Shown here piece after piece: positions 16,971-25,941 of a stretch of DNA of 64,000 nucleotides. The translations under genes were made by a program, and so were the position numbers. Below the pieces are notes generated by a model that worked only from the letters and a program-made list of their open reading frames with translations, was not told where the DNA came from and ran no database searches. The DNA is from Arcobacter sp. CECT 8986 (GTDB lineage: Bacteria; Campylobacterota; Campylobacteria; Campylobacterales; Arcobacteraceae), in NCBI RefSeq assembly GCF_004116725.1, contig NZ_PDKG01000008.1, forward strand, positions 1 through 64,000. The letters run 5' to 3'. The stretch's first letter is position 1. Each line of letters opens with the position of its first letter.

Positions 16971-17360
16971 ATGACACATATGGATTTTTCTCATCCGTAT
17001 TTTGGTGTATTTGTTATGTTTGTTTTAACATTTGTAGCTTTCATTTTAACAGTATTTTTAGCAAGATACATCAGTAGAAAAATTGCTAGATTAAATACAG
17101 AAAAATTAAAAGTATCTTTATATGAATGTGGGCCGGAAGTTACAAAGCAGCCAAATACAATCTCAGTGCAATTTTATTTGATGGCACTACTTTTTATTTT
17201 ATTTGATATTGAGATAATCTTTATGTTCCCTTGGGCAGTAGATTTTATGATATTGGGATGGTTTGGTTTTGTTGAAATGATTTTATTTATTCTTCTTTTA
17301 GCAATTGGATTTGTATATGCATGGAAGAAAGGAGCCTTTGAATGGCACAGCATAAAGTAA
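16971..17360 (+). CDS. nuoA: NADH-quinone oxidoreductase-type complex I subunit A
   Basis: About 129 residues, three membrane helices, with the NuoA signature YECGPE and an acidic third helix region ([13 protein letters not shown]). It forms part of the quinone-site membrane arm. Two ATG codons are adjacent (16968 and 16971); AAGGA ends 6 bases before the second and only 3 before the first, so 16971 is preferred. First gene of the operon; its end overlaps nuoB by 19 bases. Confidence 0.96.
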   Translation: MTHMDFSHPYFGVFVMFVLTFVAFILTVFLARYISRKIARLNTEKLKVSLYECGPEVTKQPNTISVQFYLMALLFILFDIEIIFMFPWAVDFMILGWFGFVEMILFILLLAIGFVYAWKKGAFEWHSIK

Positions 17361-17851
17361 ATTATCTTTCAAATGGTGGTGCACCAATAGCTTTAACAAC
17401 AGTAGACAAATTAGTAAACTGGGGAAGAAGTAACTCTTTGTGGCCTTTAACTTATGGTTTAGCCTGTTGTGCCATTGAGATGATGGCAACTGGTGCATCA
17501 AGATATGACTTTGATAGATTTGGGACTATTTTTAGAGCAAGTCCAAGACAAGCAGATGTAATTATAATTGCAGGAACTTTAACAAAAAAACACGCAGAGT
17601 TTATGAGAAGATTGTATGACCAAATGCCAGACCCTAAATGGGTTATCTCAATGGGTTCTTGTGCAAATACAGGTGGGATGTTTAACACTTATGCAACAGT
17701 TCAAGGTGCAGATAGAGTTGTACCTGTTGATATCTATTTACCAGGTTGTGCACCAAGACCAGAGACTTTACAATACGCTTTAATGATGTTACAAAAAAAG
17801 ATTAGACGAGAGTCAATTTTTAGATCAATTAAGAAAAAGAGATTGGTATGA
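17342..17851 (+). CDS. nuoB: Complex I subunit B (N2 cluster)
   Basis: 169 residues. All four ligands of the terminal 4Fe-4S cluster N2 are visible: the CC pair in [10 protein letters not shown], the Cys in MGSCANTGG and the Cys in PGCAPRPE. N2 hands electrons to the quinone. The start ATG lies inside the end of nuoA after a GGAG ribosome binding site, and its stop overlaps the nuoC start (ATGA). Confidence 0.98.
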   Translation: MAQHKVNYLSNGGAPIALTTVDKLVNWGRSNSLWPLTYGLACCAIEMMATGASRYDFDRFGTIFRASPRQADVIIIAGTLTKKHAEFMRRLYDQMPDPKWVISMGSCANTGGMFNTYATVQGADRVVPVDIYLPGCAPRPETLQYALMMLQKKIRRESIFRSIKKKRLV

Positions 17852-18654
17852 GAGAGTATAAAAATAAAGAAGATGCACAAAAGAAATCATACTTTAGTGA
17901 TAGATTTTATGTAGCTCCATCTATTGCTAAGCTTGATGTTAGTCAAGATGAAACTTTCGAAAATGATATAAAATATTTAGCTTCAAAAGTAGATATCTTA
18001 GATAGATACATAGAAAAAGAGCATTTAGTAATATATATAAATCCAACTGATAATTTAAAAGTTGTAGAGATATTAAAAAATGAATTAGAATATGACATGA
18101 TGATGGATATTTCTGCAATTGATTATTTATCTTCAAAAAGTGGATTTGAAATATTTTATGAAATGTTATCTATGAGCAAAAATAAAAGATTAAGAGTGAA
18201 ATTTTTCATACAAGAAAAAGAGCCAATAAATTCTGTTTATGGACTATTTAAAATGGCAAACTGGGCAGAACGAGAAATGTATGATATGTATGGAGTAAAA
18301 ATACTTAATCATCCAAATATGAAAAGAATTTTAATGCCTAATGATTGGCAAGGTCATCCTTTGAGAAAAACTTATCCTTTACAAGGTGATGAGTTTGCAG
18401 CTTGGTATGAAGTAGATAAAATTTTTGGAAAAGAAGCAAGAGATATTATAGGTCCTGAAATTAGAGACTCAGCTGCTATTGATAGATATGATACAACAAG
18501 ATTTTCAAGATTAGGGCATGAAGTTCCTTATGGTACAGAAGTTACACCAAATAGTGAACAAAAAAGTTCAAAAGAGTATTTAGAAGAGGGTGGAGTTCCT
18601 TTTATTAAAAAATTTAAAGAAGAAGACTCTGTTACATTGAAAGAGAGAAAATAG
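17848..18654 (+). CDS. nuoC: Complex I 30-kDa subunit C
   Basis: 268 residues, separate from NuoD (not fused as in E. coli). The conserved signature region reads [10 protein letters not shown]...[13 protein letters not shown] and [10 protein letters not shown] at about 140-180. An N-terminal extension of about 60 residues and a charged C-terminal tail (about 230-268) surround the core. It packs on NuoD and NuoB in the peripheral arm. Confidence 0.97.
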   Translation: MREYKNKEDAQKKSYFSDRFYVAPSIAKLDVSQDETFENDIKYLASKVDILDRYIEKEHLVIYINPTDNLKVVEILKNELEYDMMMDISAIDYLSSKSGFEIFYEMLSMSKNKRLRVKFFIQEKEPINSVYGLFKMANWAEREMYDMYGVKILNHPNMKRILMPNDWQGHPLRKTYPLQGDEFAAWYEVDKIFGKEARDIIGPEIRDSAAIDRYDTTRFSRLGHEVPYGTEVTPNSEQKSSKEYLEEGGVPFIKKFKEEDSVTLKERK

Positions 18655-18657
18655 ATT

Positions 18658-19890
18658 ATGCAACAACAAGCACCTAATAGATTAAAACCTTTCTTTGAAA
18701 ATATAAATTTTGAAAGAGAAGATAATACAATGGTGGTTAACTTTGGACCACAACACCCTTCAGCTCATGGACAAATGAGACTTATTTTAGAGCTAAAAGG
18801 TGAAGAAGTTGTAAAAGCAAGACCAGATATTGGATACCTGCATAGAGGTATGGAAAAGATGGCTGAGAATATGATTTATAATGAATTCTTGCCAACTACT
18901 GATAGAATGGATTATATTGCTGCAACTTCAAATAATTATGGTTTTGCATTAGCTGTTGAAAAACTTTTAGATATAGAAGTTCCAAGACGTGCAGAAATCA
19001 TAAGAACTATGCTTTTAGAACTAAATAGAATAGTTTCACATATTTTTTGGTTAGCAACACATGCTCTTGATGTTGGAGCAATGAGTGTATTTTTATATAC
19101 ATTTAGAGAAAGAGAGTTTGCACTTGATTTAATTGAAGATTATTGTGGTGCAAGACTTACTCATAGTGCAGTAAGAATTGGTGGTGTTCCTTTGGACTTA
19201 CCAGCTTCTTGGTGTGAAAATTTAGAAAAATATCTTCAAGTATTAGAAAAAGAGTTAGAAAATTATGAAGGTTTACTAACAGAAAATAGAATCTGGAGAA
19301 TGAGATTAGAAAATGTTGGGGTAATCTCGCCAGAATTAGCAAAATCATGGGGAGTAACTGGAATTGCATTAAGAGGTTCAGGAATAAAATGGGATTTAAG
19401 AAAAGAGATGCCATATGGAATTTATCCTGAATTAGATTTTGATGTACCAATTGCAACAACTGGTGATGCTTATGGAAGATATAAATGTTATTTACAAGAG
19501 ATGAGAGAATCAATTAAAATATTAAGACAATTAATTCCAATGTATAAAGACTCAAAACTTGAATTAATGGCACATGCACCTGAATATATCTCTGCACCAA
19601 AAGAGCAGATAATGACACAAAACTACTCTTTGATGCAACACTTTGTTTTAGTTACACAAGGAATGCGACCACCAAAAGGTGAAGTTTATGTTGCAACAGA
19701 AGCTCCAAAAGGTGAACTAGGTTTTATGATTGTAAGTGATGGAACTCCTTATTCATATAAACTAAAAGTAAGAGCTCCAAGTTTTTTCCATACAGGATTA
19801 TTAGAAGATTTACTTCCAGGTTGTCAACTTGCAGATGTGGTTACTTTAATTGGTAACTTAAATATGGTATTTGGTGAAATAGATAGATAA
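18658..19890 (+). CDS. nuoD: Complex I 49-kDa subunit D
   Basis: 410 residues, normal length. The family motif [13 protein letters not shown] near residue 30 and the closing motif [14 protein letters not shown] at the C-terminus are clear; this subunit, related to the large subunit of NiFe hydrogenases but without its metal ligands, forms the quinone pocket with NuoB. ATG start 3 bases past nuoC. Confidence 0.98.
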   Translation: MQQQAPNRLKPFFENINFEREDNTMVVNFGPQHPSAHGQMRLILELKGEEVVKARPDIGYLHRGMEKMAENMIYNEFLPTTDRMDYIAATSNNYGFALAVEKLLDIEVPRRAEIIRTMLLELNRIVSHIFWLATHALDVGAMSVFLYTFREREFALDLIEDYCGARLTHSAVRIGGVPLDLPASWCENLEKYLQVLEKELENYEGLLTENRIWRMRLENVGVISPELAKSWGVTGIALRGSGIKWDLRKEMPYGIYPELDFDVPIATTGDAYGRYKCYLQEMRESIKILRQLIPMYKDSKLELMAHAPEYISAPKEQIMTQNYSLMQHFVLVTQGMRPPKGEVYVATEAPKGELGFMIVSDGTPYSYKLKVRAPSFFHTGLLEDLLPGCQLADVVTLIGNLNMVFGEIDR

Positions 19891-19898
19891 GGTGATAA

Positions 19899-20162
19899 AT
19901 GAAAAGATTTGACTTAAGACCTTTAAAAAACAACTTTTATGAAAGAATGCTTCATCTTATGAAAGAAGAGATAAAAGATGGAGAAAATGCAATTTTTTTA
20001 TTTGAAATTGGAGATTTTTCACCAATACAAAAGAGTGCAGATTTAATTTATGAAAATGGCTATACGCTTATGAACTCTATTAAATTTAATGAAGTAGATT
20101 GGACAATAGTTGTAAAAAAAGTAAAACCAGAAAAAAAAGAAATAGAAGAAATTGAAGAATAG
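19899..20162 (+). CDS. Campylobacterota-specific complex I protein in the nuoE position
   Basis: 87 residues, soluble, no Cys and no iron-sulfur motif, ending in an acidic/Lys-rich tail. In its place other bacteria have NuoE, a 2Fe-2S protein. The position and size match C. jejuni Cj1575c and H. pylori HP1264, which occupy the same operon slot. Studies in C. jejuni indicate that such complexes take electrons from flavodoxin rather than NADH; a role in docking the donor is inference. Confidence 0.88.
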   Translation: MKRFDLRPLKNNFYERMLHLMKEEIKDGENAIFLFEIGDFSPIQKSADLIYENGYTLMNSIKFNEVDWTIVVKKVKPEKKEIEEIEE

Positions 20163-20169
20163 GAAAAAT

Positions 20170-20967
20170 ATGAGTAATTTAGAAGTTTTAAAAAATAGTG
20201 ATTTTATTTTATGTTTTGGGCAGTTCTTAGCTAATACAAATCAAGATTTAGTAGAAGCAATTAATAGTGCAAAAAAAGAGAATAATGCAGAAGTTGTTTA
20301 TATGCATGCTGTTGATAGCTTAGCATTAAAAGACTTTTATACTCAGTTTATTAAATATGAAGCAGGAAGTGAAGAAGGAATTAGTGCTTTACTTTTAGAT
20401 ACTTTAGTTAATAGCTCTAGTGAAACTATTCAAAATTATATTGAAGATTTGGATATTGGATATATCTCTGCTGAGTCAAGTGCTGGTGAAGAAGAGTTTG
20501 AAGAGATTTTAGAAAAATCTGAAAATAAAAAATCAAAAGTTTTATATATTGGAACAGATATATTTTCACATGAAAGAGTTGAAAATATAAAAAAAATATT
20601 AAGTGCTATTGATAAATATAGTGATTTTGAAGTAATAAGTGAAAATGATTTTATTTCTAATAGTGAAGAGATAGAAGAGGTTGAAGAAATTCTTCCTTTT
20701 AATGGAACAGTTATTTATTCATATTTAGATAATCAAAAAGATGAAAATATAGTTTATGCAAGTGCTTCTTTTTCAAGAATTGCAAAAGCAAATGATGGTG
20801 ATAAAATAAAATTAATATCTGGAAATAAACAGACAATAAAACAACTAAAAGTTGATGAGACACTACAAAGTACAATTGCAATATGTGCAACAAAAAATGT
20901 TGGTGATGATTTCTTATCATGTGGGTATATTTATAAACCCGTTAAAATAGAGAGGTTAGAAGATTGA
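20170..20967 (+). CDS. Campylobacterota-specific complex I protein in the nuoF position
   Basis: 265 residues from ATG 20170, chosen because AGGAAAAAT precedes it; the in-frame ATG at 20152 lies inside the previous gene. The protein is acidic (many Glu/Asp) and has no NADH-binding glycine motif, no FMN site and no N3 cluster Cys ligands, so it cannot be NuoF. It occupies the slot of Cj1574c/HP1265. A weak family-like C-terminus (SGNKQTIKQLKVDETL then IAICATKNVGDDFLSCGYIY) may resemble the C-terminal domain of NuoG-type proteins. The nuoG start overlaps its stop. Confidence 0.88.
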   Translation: MSNLEVLKNSDFILCFGQFLANTNQDLVEAINSAKKENNAEVVYMHAVDSLALKDFYTQFIKYEAGSEEGISALLLDTLVNSSSETIQNYIEDLDIGYISAESSAGEEEFEEILEKSENKKSKVLYIGTDIFSHERVENIKKILSAIDKYSDFEVISENDFISNSEEIEEVEEILPFNGTVIYSYLDNQKDENIVYASASFSRIAKANDGDKIKLISGNKQTIKQLKVDETLQSTIAICATKNVGDDFLSCGYIYKPVKIERLED

Positions 20968-23447
20968 GTGATTTAATATCTTTAAATATTGATGGAAAAC
21001 TTTGTAAAGCAAAAGAGGGTGAAAGCCTTTTAAATATAGCAAGAGCAAATGGAATATTTATTCCTGCAATTTGTTATTTGACTCGATGTAGTCCAACTTT
21101 AGCATGTAGATTATGCCTTGTAGAAGCTGATGGAAAACAAGTTTATGCTTGTAATGCAAAAGCAAAAGAGGGAATGGATGTAAAAACTACAACTGAAAAT
21201 ATTGCAAAAGAGAGACGTGCAATAATGGAAGTTTATGATGTAAATCATCCTTTACAATGTGGAGTATGTGACCAAAGTGGAGAGTGTGAATTACAAAATT
21301 ATAGTTTATATATGAAAGTTGACTCTCAAAGTTATTCAATTAAAGATGTTCCAAGACCAGCTCAACACTGGGGAGTTATGAATTATGACCCAGGATTATG
21401 TATTGTTTGTGAAAAGTGTGTAACTGTATGTAAAGATATGATAGGTTCAAATGCATTAAGTACTGTAAAAAGAGGTTCTGATGCAATTGAGAAGACATTT
21501 AAAGAGAGTATGCCAAAAGATGCTTACTCAATGTGGAATAAACTTAACAAATCATTGATTGGATTTGAAGAAGATGCTTGTACTGATTGTGGTGAGTGTA
21601 TTTCTGTTTGTCCTGTTGGTGCTTTAGTATCAAATGATTTTCAATATAAATCAAATGCATGGGAACTTACAAGAGTTCCAGCATCAAATCCACACTCAAG
21701 TGATTGTGCTTTAATGTATTATGAAAAGAAACACGAATCAGTTGAAAAACATAGCACACAAAAAATATATAGAGTAACAAATGACCACCATTATATCTCA
21801 TTAAATGGTGCTGCAAGATTTGCTTATGATTTTGAAAATAAAGTTGAATCAAAAGATGAAAAAGAGTTTGATTTAGCAATTGATGCATTTAAAAAAGCAA
21901 ATAGTATTAAATTTAATTCATTTATTACAAATGAAGAAGCGCTTATTTTACAAAAATTAAAAGAGAAATTTGGGCTTAAGCTTGTAAATGATGATGCATT
22001 TTTATATCAAAGATTTTTAAAAGAGTTTTCTAATATTGCAGGTAAAAGTTTATATAGTGCAACACTAAAAGATGTACATGAATCTAATTTTGTTATATCT
22101 GTTGGTTCATTTTTGAAACATGATTTACCAAATGCAAGATATGCTTTAAATAACTCAGTTATTCTAAACAAAGGTAGTGCTTTATATTTTCATCCTCTTG
22201 AAGATACAACTATTCAAAAAGTTGGTAAAAAAGGAAAAACAACAGAGTTTATTTTTCATAAACCTTTAAAAGAAGAGGCTATTTTATACTTTATTCTTGA
22301 TTTATTTGCAAATGAAGAGTTACCAGAAAATATTAAAGAGTATTTACAATCACTAAAAGAAAAAAGAGTTAAAACTGTTGTAGAAAATATTAAAGAGCAA
22401 GTTGTAGAAAAAGTAATAGATGAAGATAGTGGTGAAGAAAAAGAAGTAAAAAAAATGGTTACTAAAAAGCAAGAAAAAGAAGTAGAATATATCTACTCAA
22501 AACTTCTTGATGAAATTGGTAAAGATGAAACTTTTTATGAGTTAATTGATTCTATGCTTCTTAAAAAAGATAAATTTTCATTGATTATTGGAGAAGATTT
22601 AATTACTCATCCAAATTGGAAAAACTTAGCAAAACTTACAGCTTTAATTGAAAAATATACACAGTTTGATGTGGTGATAATTCCTACAAAAACAAATACA
22701 TTAGGTGTGAGTCTAATCTGTGATTTAGATGAAAAAGCAGAAGGTTTTACAATAGGATACAATGAAAAAGCAGATTATCAATTAAGTGCATTAGGTGATG
22801 GTAATTTAGATGTACCTTCTTTAAATCAACAAGAAGGAACTTTTGTAAATATTGATAAAAAAGTAGTTCCTACAAATGCAGCACTTCCATATAATGGATA
22901 TATTTTAAATGATATAGCAAATGAATTATTGGATGAAAAGCAAGAGTTTACAATTGATTATACAGAGTATTTACCTACAACAAAAGGGTTTAAAAATATT
23001 AAGTTTGATAATTTAACAAACTATTTTTCAAATGATAGAAAAGAAAATAGAGGTTATGAACTTGATAATTTAGATGTAGAGCAATTGAGTCAATTAAGTG
23101 CAATCTCACAAACAAAAGAGTTTGCTTCAAATGAGGATGATTTTATAACTATTTATAGAGCTAATCCTATAAATATATTCAATGAATTTGTAGCAATATC
23201 ACATGAGTTTAAAGATAAAGCAAAAACAGGTTTATATCTATCAAAAAGTTTATGTGATGAACTGCAATTGGTTGAAAATAGTACTGTTCTTGTTACTTCA
23301 AAAGCTAAAACAATAGATTTAAATGTATATATTGATAAACAGCTTGATGGAAAAATTGCATATATTTCGACTTTTGATAAATCAATTGAGACAAAAGAGT
23401 TATTTGAATCATATAGATTTTCAAAAGCTAAGATTGTAAAGGCATAA
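20964..23447 (+). CDS. nuoG: Complex I iron-sulfur subunit G
   Basis: 827 residues, TTG start in a TTGA overlap with the previous stop. The N-terminus carries a ferredoxin-like 2Fe-2S site (CYLTRC, ACRLC, ACNAK), then the His-Cys 4Fe-4S site (HPLQCGVCDQSGEC) and two CxxCxxCxxxC clusters (CIVCEKCVTVC and CTDCGECISVC). The N7 cluster ligands found in E. coli NuoG are not seen; the region after the last cluster has a single Cys (SSDCALMYY). The C-terminal molybdopterin-oxidoreductase-like part is degenerate and contains a charged Lys/Glu/Val-rich insertion at about 470-515. It is the entry point for electrons if NuoE/F are missing. Confidence 0.96.
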   Translation: MSDLISLNIDGKLCKAKEGESLLNIARANGIFIPAICYLTRCSPTLACRLCLVEADGKQVYACNAKAKEGMDVKTTTENIAKERRAIMEVYDVNHPLQCGVCDQSGECELQNYSLYMKVDSQSYSIKDVPRPAQHWGVMNYDPGLCIVCEKCVTVCKDMIGSNALSTVKRGSDAIEKTFKESMPKDAYSMWNKLNKSLIGFEEDACTDCGECISVCPVGALVSNDFQYKSNAWELTRVPASNPHSSDCALMYYEKKHESVEKHSTQKIYRVTNDHHYISLNGAARFAYDFENKVESKDEKEFDLAIDAFKKANSIKFNSFITNEEALILQKLKEKFGLKLVNDDAFLYQRFLKEFSNIAGKSLYSATLKDVHESNFVISVGSFLKHDLPNARYALNNSVILNKGSALYFHPLEDTTIQKVGKKGKTTEFIFHKPLKEEAILYFILDLFANEELPENIKEYLQSLKEKRVKTVVENIKEQVVEKVIDEDSGEEKEVKKMVTKKQEKEVEYIYSKLLDEIGKDETFYELIDSMLLKKDKFSLIIGEDLITHPNWKNLAKLTALIEKYTQFDVVIIPTKTNTLGVSLICDLDEKAEGFTIGYNEKADYQLSALGDGNLDVPSLNQQEGTFVNIDKKVVPTNAALPYNGYILNDIANELLDEKQEFTIDYTEYLPTTKGFKNIKFDNLTNYFSNDRKENRGYELDNLDVEQLSQLSAISQTKEFASNEDDFITIYRANPINIFNEFVAISHEFKDKAKTGLYLSKSLCDELQLVENSTVLVTSKAKTIDLNVYIDKQLDGKIAYISTFDKSIETKELFESYRFSKAKIVKA

Positions 23448-23448
23448 A

Positions 23449-24447
23449 ATGCAAACAAGTATAATTATTGAAACTATTATAAAAGCGATTGTTATATTAG
23501 CTGTATTTTCTGCATTGGCAGGATTTACAACGTATATAGAAAGAAAAGTTTTAGCATTTATGCAAAGAAGACTTGGGCCTATGAATGTTGGTCCTTATGG
23601 ACTTTTACAAATTATTGCAGATGGTATTAAACTATTTACAAAAGAGGATTTTATTCCTCAACATGCAATAAAACCTGTATTTATGATAGCTCCAATTATT
23701 ACTGCATCAACTGCTTTTATTGCAATGAGTGCAGTTCCTTTTTTACCTGAGTTTGAACTATTTGGTTACACAGTAAGACCTATTTTATCAGATATTAATG
23801 TTGGTATTTTATTTGTATTAGGTGTTGCTTCTGTTGGATTATATGGACCATTATTAGGTGGTATGAGTAGTGCAAACAAATGGTCTTTACTAGGAGGAGC
23901 TAGAACAGCAATACAACTTCTTTCTTATGAAGTTGTTTCTGGGTTATCTTTATTAGCACCATTAATGTTAGTTGGAAGTTTATCTTTAATTGATATAAAT
24001 AATTATCAAGATGGTGGATTTACTTCTTGGTTAGTGTGGTCACAACCATTAGCATTTATTTTATTTGTAATTTCTGGTTTTGCAGAAACAAATAGAACAC
24101 CTTTTGATTTATTGGAGCATGAAGCAGAAATTGTTGCAGGATATGCAACAGAGTATTCAGGACTTAGATGGGGAATGTTTTTCATAGGTGAATATGCAAA
24201 TTTATTTACAGTTTGTTTTTTAATCTCTCTTGTTTTTCTTGGAGGGTTTAATGATTTATGGTTTATTCCAGGTGGATTAGCAATTATTTTAAAAGTAATG
24301 TTTTTAATCTTCTTCTTTTTATGGACAAGATCTTCTTGGCCTCATATTAGACCTGATCAATTGATGTGGCTTTGTTGGAAAATATTAATGCCACTTGCAG
24401 TGATAAATGTTGTTATTACTGGTTTTGTTATGATGTTTTTGGAGTAA
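23449..24447 (+). CDS. nuoH: Complex I membrane subunit H
   Basis: 332 residues, eight or so membrane helices. The motif YIERKVLAFMQRRLGPMNVG near residue 30 and EAEIVAGYATEYSG near 225 are the conserved quinone-channel and loop motifs of NuoH. It links the quinone site to the proton pumps. Starts one base after the nuoG stop. Confidence 0.98.
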   Translation: MQTSIIIETIIKAIVILAVFSALAGFTTYIERKVLAFMQRRLGPMNVGPYGLLQIIADGIKLFTKEDFIPQHAIKPVFMIAPIITASTAFIAMSAVPFLPEFELFGYTVRPILSDINVGILFVLGVASVGLYGPLLGGMSSANKWSLLGGARTAIQLLSYEVVSGLSLLAPLMLVGSLSLIDINNYQDGGFTSWLVWSQPLAFILFVISGFAETNRTPFDLLEHEAEIVAGYATEYSGLRWGMFFIGEYANLFTVCFLISLVFLGGFNDLWFIPGGLAIILKVMFLIFFFLWTRSSWPHIRPDQLMWLCWKILMPLAVINVVITGFVMMFLE

Positions 24448-24450
24448 ATA

Positions 24451-25074
24451 ATGCAAATAAAAGATTTAAAAAATAGAAATGTAGGACAACAAAACTATAT
24501 TACTGTTCAAGAAGATAATTATCCTAAAACAAATGCTGAAGTATTTAAACAAGTAGTAAAAAGAAGTTTAAAGGGTGAACTTTTTACTGGTTTGAAAATT
24601 ACTTTTAAGATAATGAAAGATGCCTTATTTAAAGGTCAAATGCATACAGTTCAATACCCAGCAGAAAAACTACCAATAGGCCCAAGATATAGAGCAGTAC
24701 ATAAACTTCTTGCGCTTTTGGAATCAGGTGAGAATAGATGTATTGGATGTGGGCTTTGTGAAAAGATTTGTATTTCTAAATGTATTAGAATGGATACAAA
24801 AATAGATGAAAACTCTAGAAAAGAGGTTTTAGAGTACACAATTAATATGGGAAGATGTATTTTTTGTGGTTATTGTGCTGAGGTTTGTCCAGAGCTTGCA
24901 ATTGTTCATGGTAGTGAATATGAAAATGCAAGTGAGCAAAGAGCACAGTTTGGATTAAAAGAGGACTTCTTAACACCTCTTGATAAATTACATTTACAAA
25001 AAGAGTATGAAGGTTTTGGTTCAGTTTCTCCAGATGCTGATGATAAAATCAAAAAGACTCCATTACAGTATTAG
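24451..25074 (+). CDS. nuoI: Complex I 8Fe ferredoxin subunit I
   Basis: 207 residues. Two 4Fe-4S motifs, CIGCGLCEKIC and CIFCGYCAEVC, bind clusters N6a and N6b, which pass electrons from NuoG to NuoB. The order and spacing are canonical; the N-terminal about 85 residues and the C-terminal tail are longer than the minimal form. Confidence 0.97.
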   Translation: MQIKDLKNRNVGQQNYITVQEDNYPKTNAEVFKQVVKRSLKGELFTGLKITFKIMKDALFKGQMHTVQYPAEKLPIGPRYRAVHKLLALLESGENRCIGCGLCEKICISKCIRMDTKIDENSRKEVLEYTINMGRCIFCGYCAEVCPELAIVHGSEYENASEQRAQFGLKEDFLTPLDKLHLQKEYEGFGSVSPDADDKIKKTPLQY

Positions 25075-25082
25075 GAGAGATA

Positions 25083-25643
25083 ATGTTTGAAATAGTTGCT
25101 TTTTATCTATTTGCTTTTTTAACTATTGCAATGTTTAGTATTACTGTGTTTACAAATAATGCTTTATATGCATTAAGTACTCTTGCAGCAGGAATGATAT
25201 TTATTTCAGCGTTTTTCTTTCTTCTTGATGCACAATTTTTAGGAGCTGTTCAAATTGTTGTTTATACAGGTGCAGTTATGGCTTTATATGCATTTGGAAT
25301 GATGTTTTTTGATTCATTGTCAACAGTTGATGAGCAGATTAAAAATCCAAGATTAGCATTTTTGTTAAGTGGAATGATTGCTTTATTAATAGTTGTGATT
25401 TTTATCTCACCTATAATTGGAGAGAATGTTCAAGCTAATCTACCTGTACATGAACAGTGGGGAAATACACAAGATGTTGGTGTTGTTTTATTTACTAAAT
25501 ATTTAATTCCTTTTGAAATTGCTGCAATTATGTTACTTGTTGCAATGATTGGTGGAATTATTCTTGCAGGTAAAAAAATGGATATTTCATATTCTGAACT
25601 ATCTGAAGAAGAAATTGAAAACTTAGAAAAGGAAGAGTTATGA
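25083..25643 (+). CDS. nuoJ: Complex I membrane subunit J
   Basis: 186 residues with five hydrophobic helices; the conserved third helix reads VQIVVYTGAVMALYAFGMM, the pi-bulge region of NuoJ. An acidic C-terminal tail follows. ATG start after GGAGAGATA; the stop overlaps the nuoK start (ATGA). Confidence 0.96.
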   Translation: MFEIVAFYLFAFLTIAMFSITVFTNNALYALSTLAAGMIFISAFFFLLDAQFLGAVQIVVYTGAVMALYAFGMMFFDSLSTVDEQIKNPRLAFLLSGMIALLIVVIFISPIIGENVQANLPVHEQWGNTQDVGVVLFTKYLIPFEIAAIMLLVAMIGGIILAGKKMDISYSELSEEEIENLEKEEL

Positions 25644-25939
25644 GTTTAAATGCATATTTAATTTTTTCAACTCTTATATTTTGTATTGGTCTATTAGGAG
25701 TAATTAGAAGAAAAAATCTTTTAATGCTTTTTTTCTCAACAGAAATAATGTTAAATTCTGTAAATATTGCACTTGCAGCTATTTCAAAATTTCATGGTGA
25801 TTTAACAGGTCAAATGTTTGCATTTTTTATTATTGCAATTGCAGCAAGTGAAGTTGCTGTTGGCCTTGGACTTTTAATTTTATGGTACAAAAAAACAGGT
25901 ACTATAAACTTAGATAGTATGCAAAAATTAAAAGGTTAA
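25640..25939 (+). CDS. nuoK: Complex I membrane subunit K
   Basis: 99 residues, three helices. The conserved membrane Glu residues are seen in FFSTEIMLNSVNIAL (helix 2) and IAASEVAVGLGLLI (helix 3). These carry protons in the E-channel. Starts within the nuoJ stop. Confidence 0.97.
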   Translation: MSLNAYLIFSTLIFCIGLLGVIRRKNLLMLFFSTEIMLNSVNIALAAISKFHGDLTGQMFAFFIIAIAASEVAVGLGLLILWYKKTGTINLDSMQKLKG

Positions 25940-25941
25940 TC

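Noticed and set aside
19899-20967. Annotating the two genes as nuoE and nuoF
   Set aside because: Neither has the iron-sulfur, FMN or NADH motifs of those subunits.
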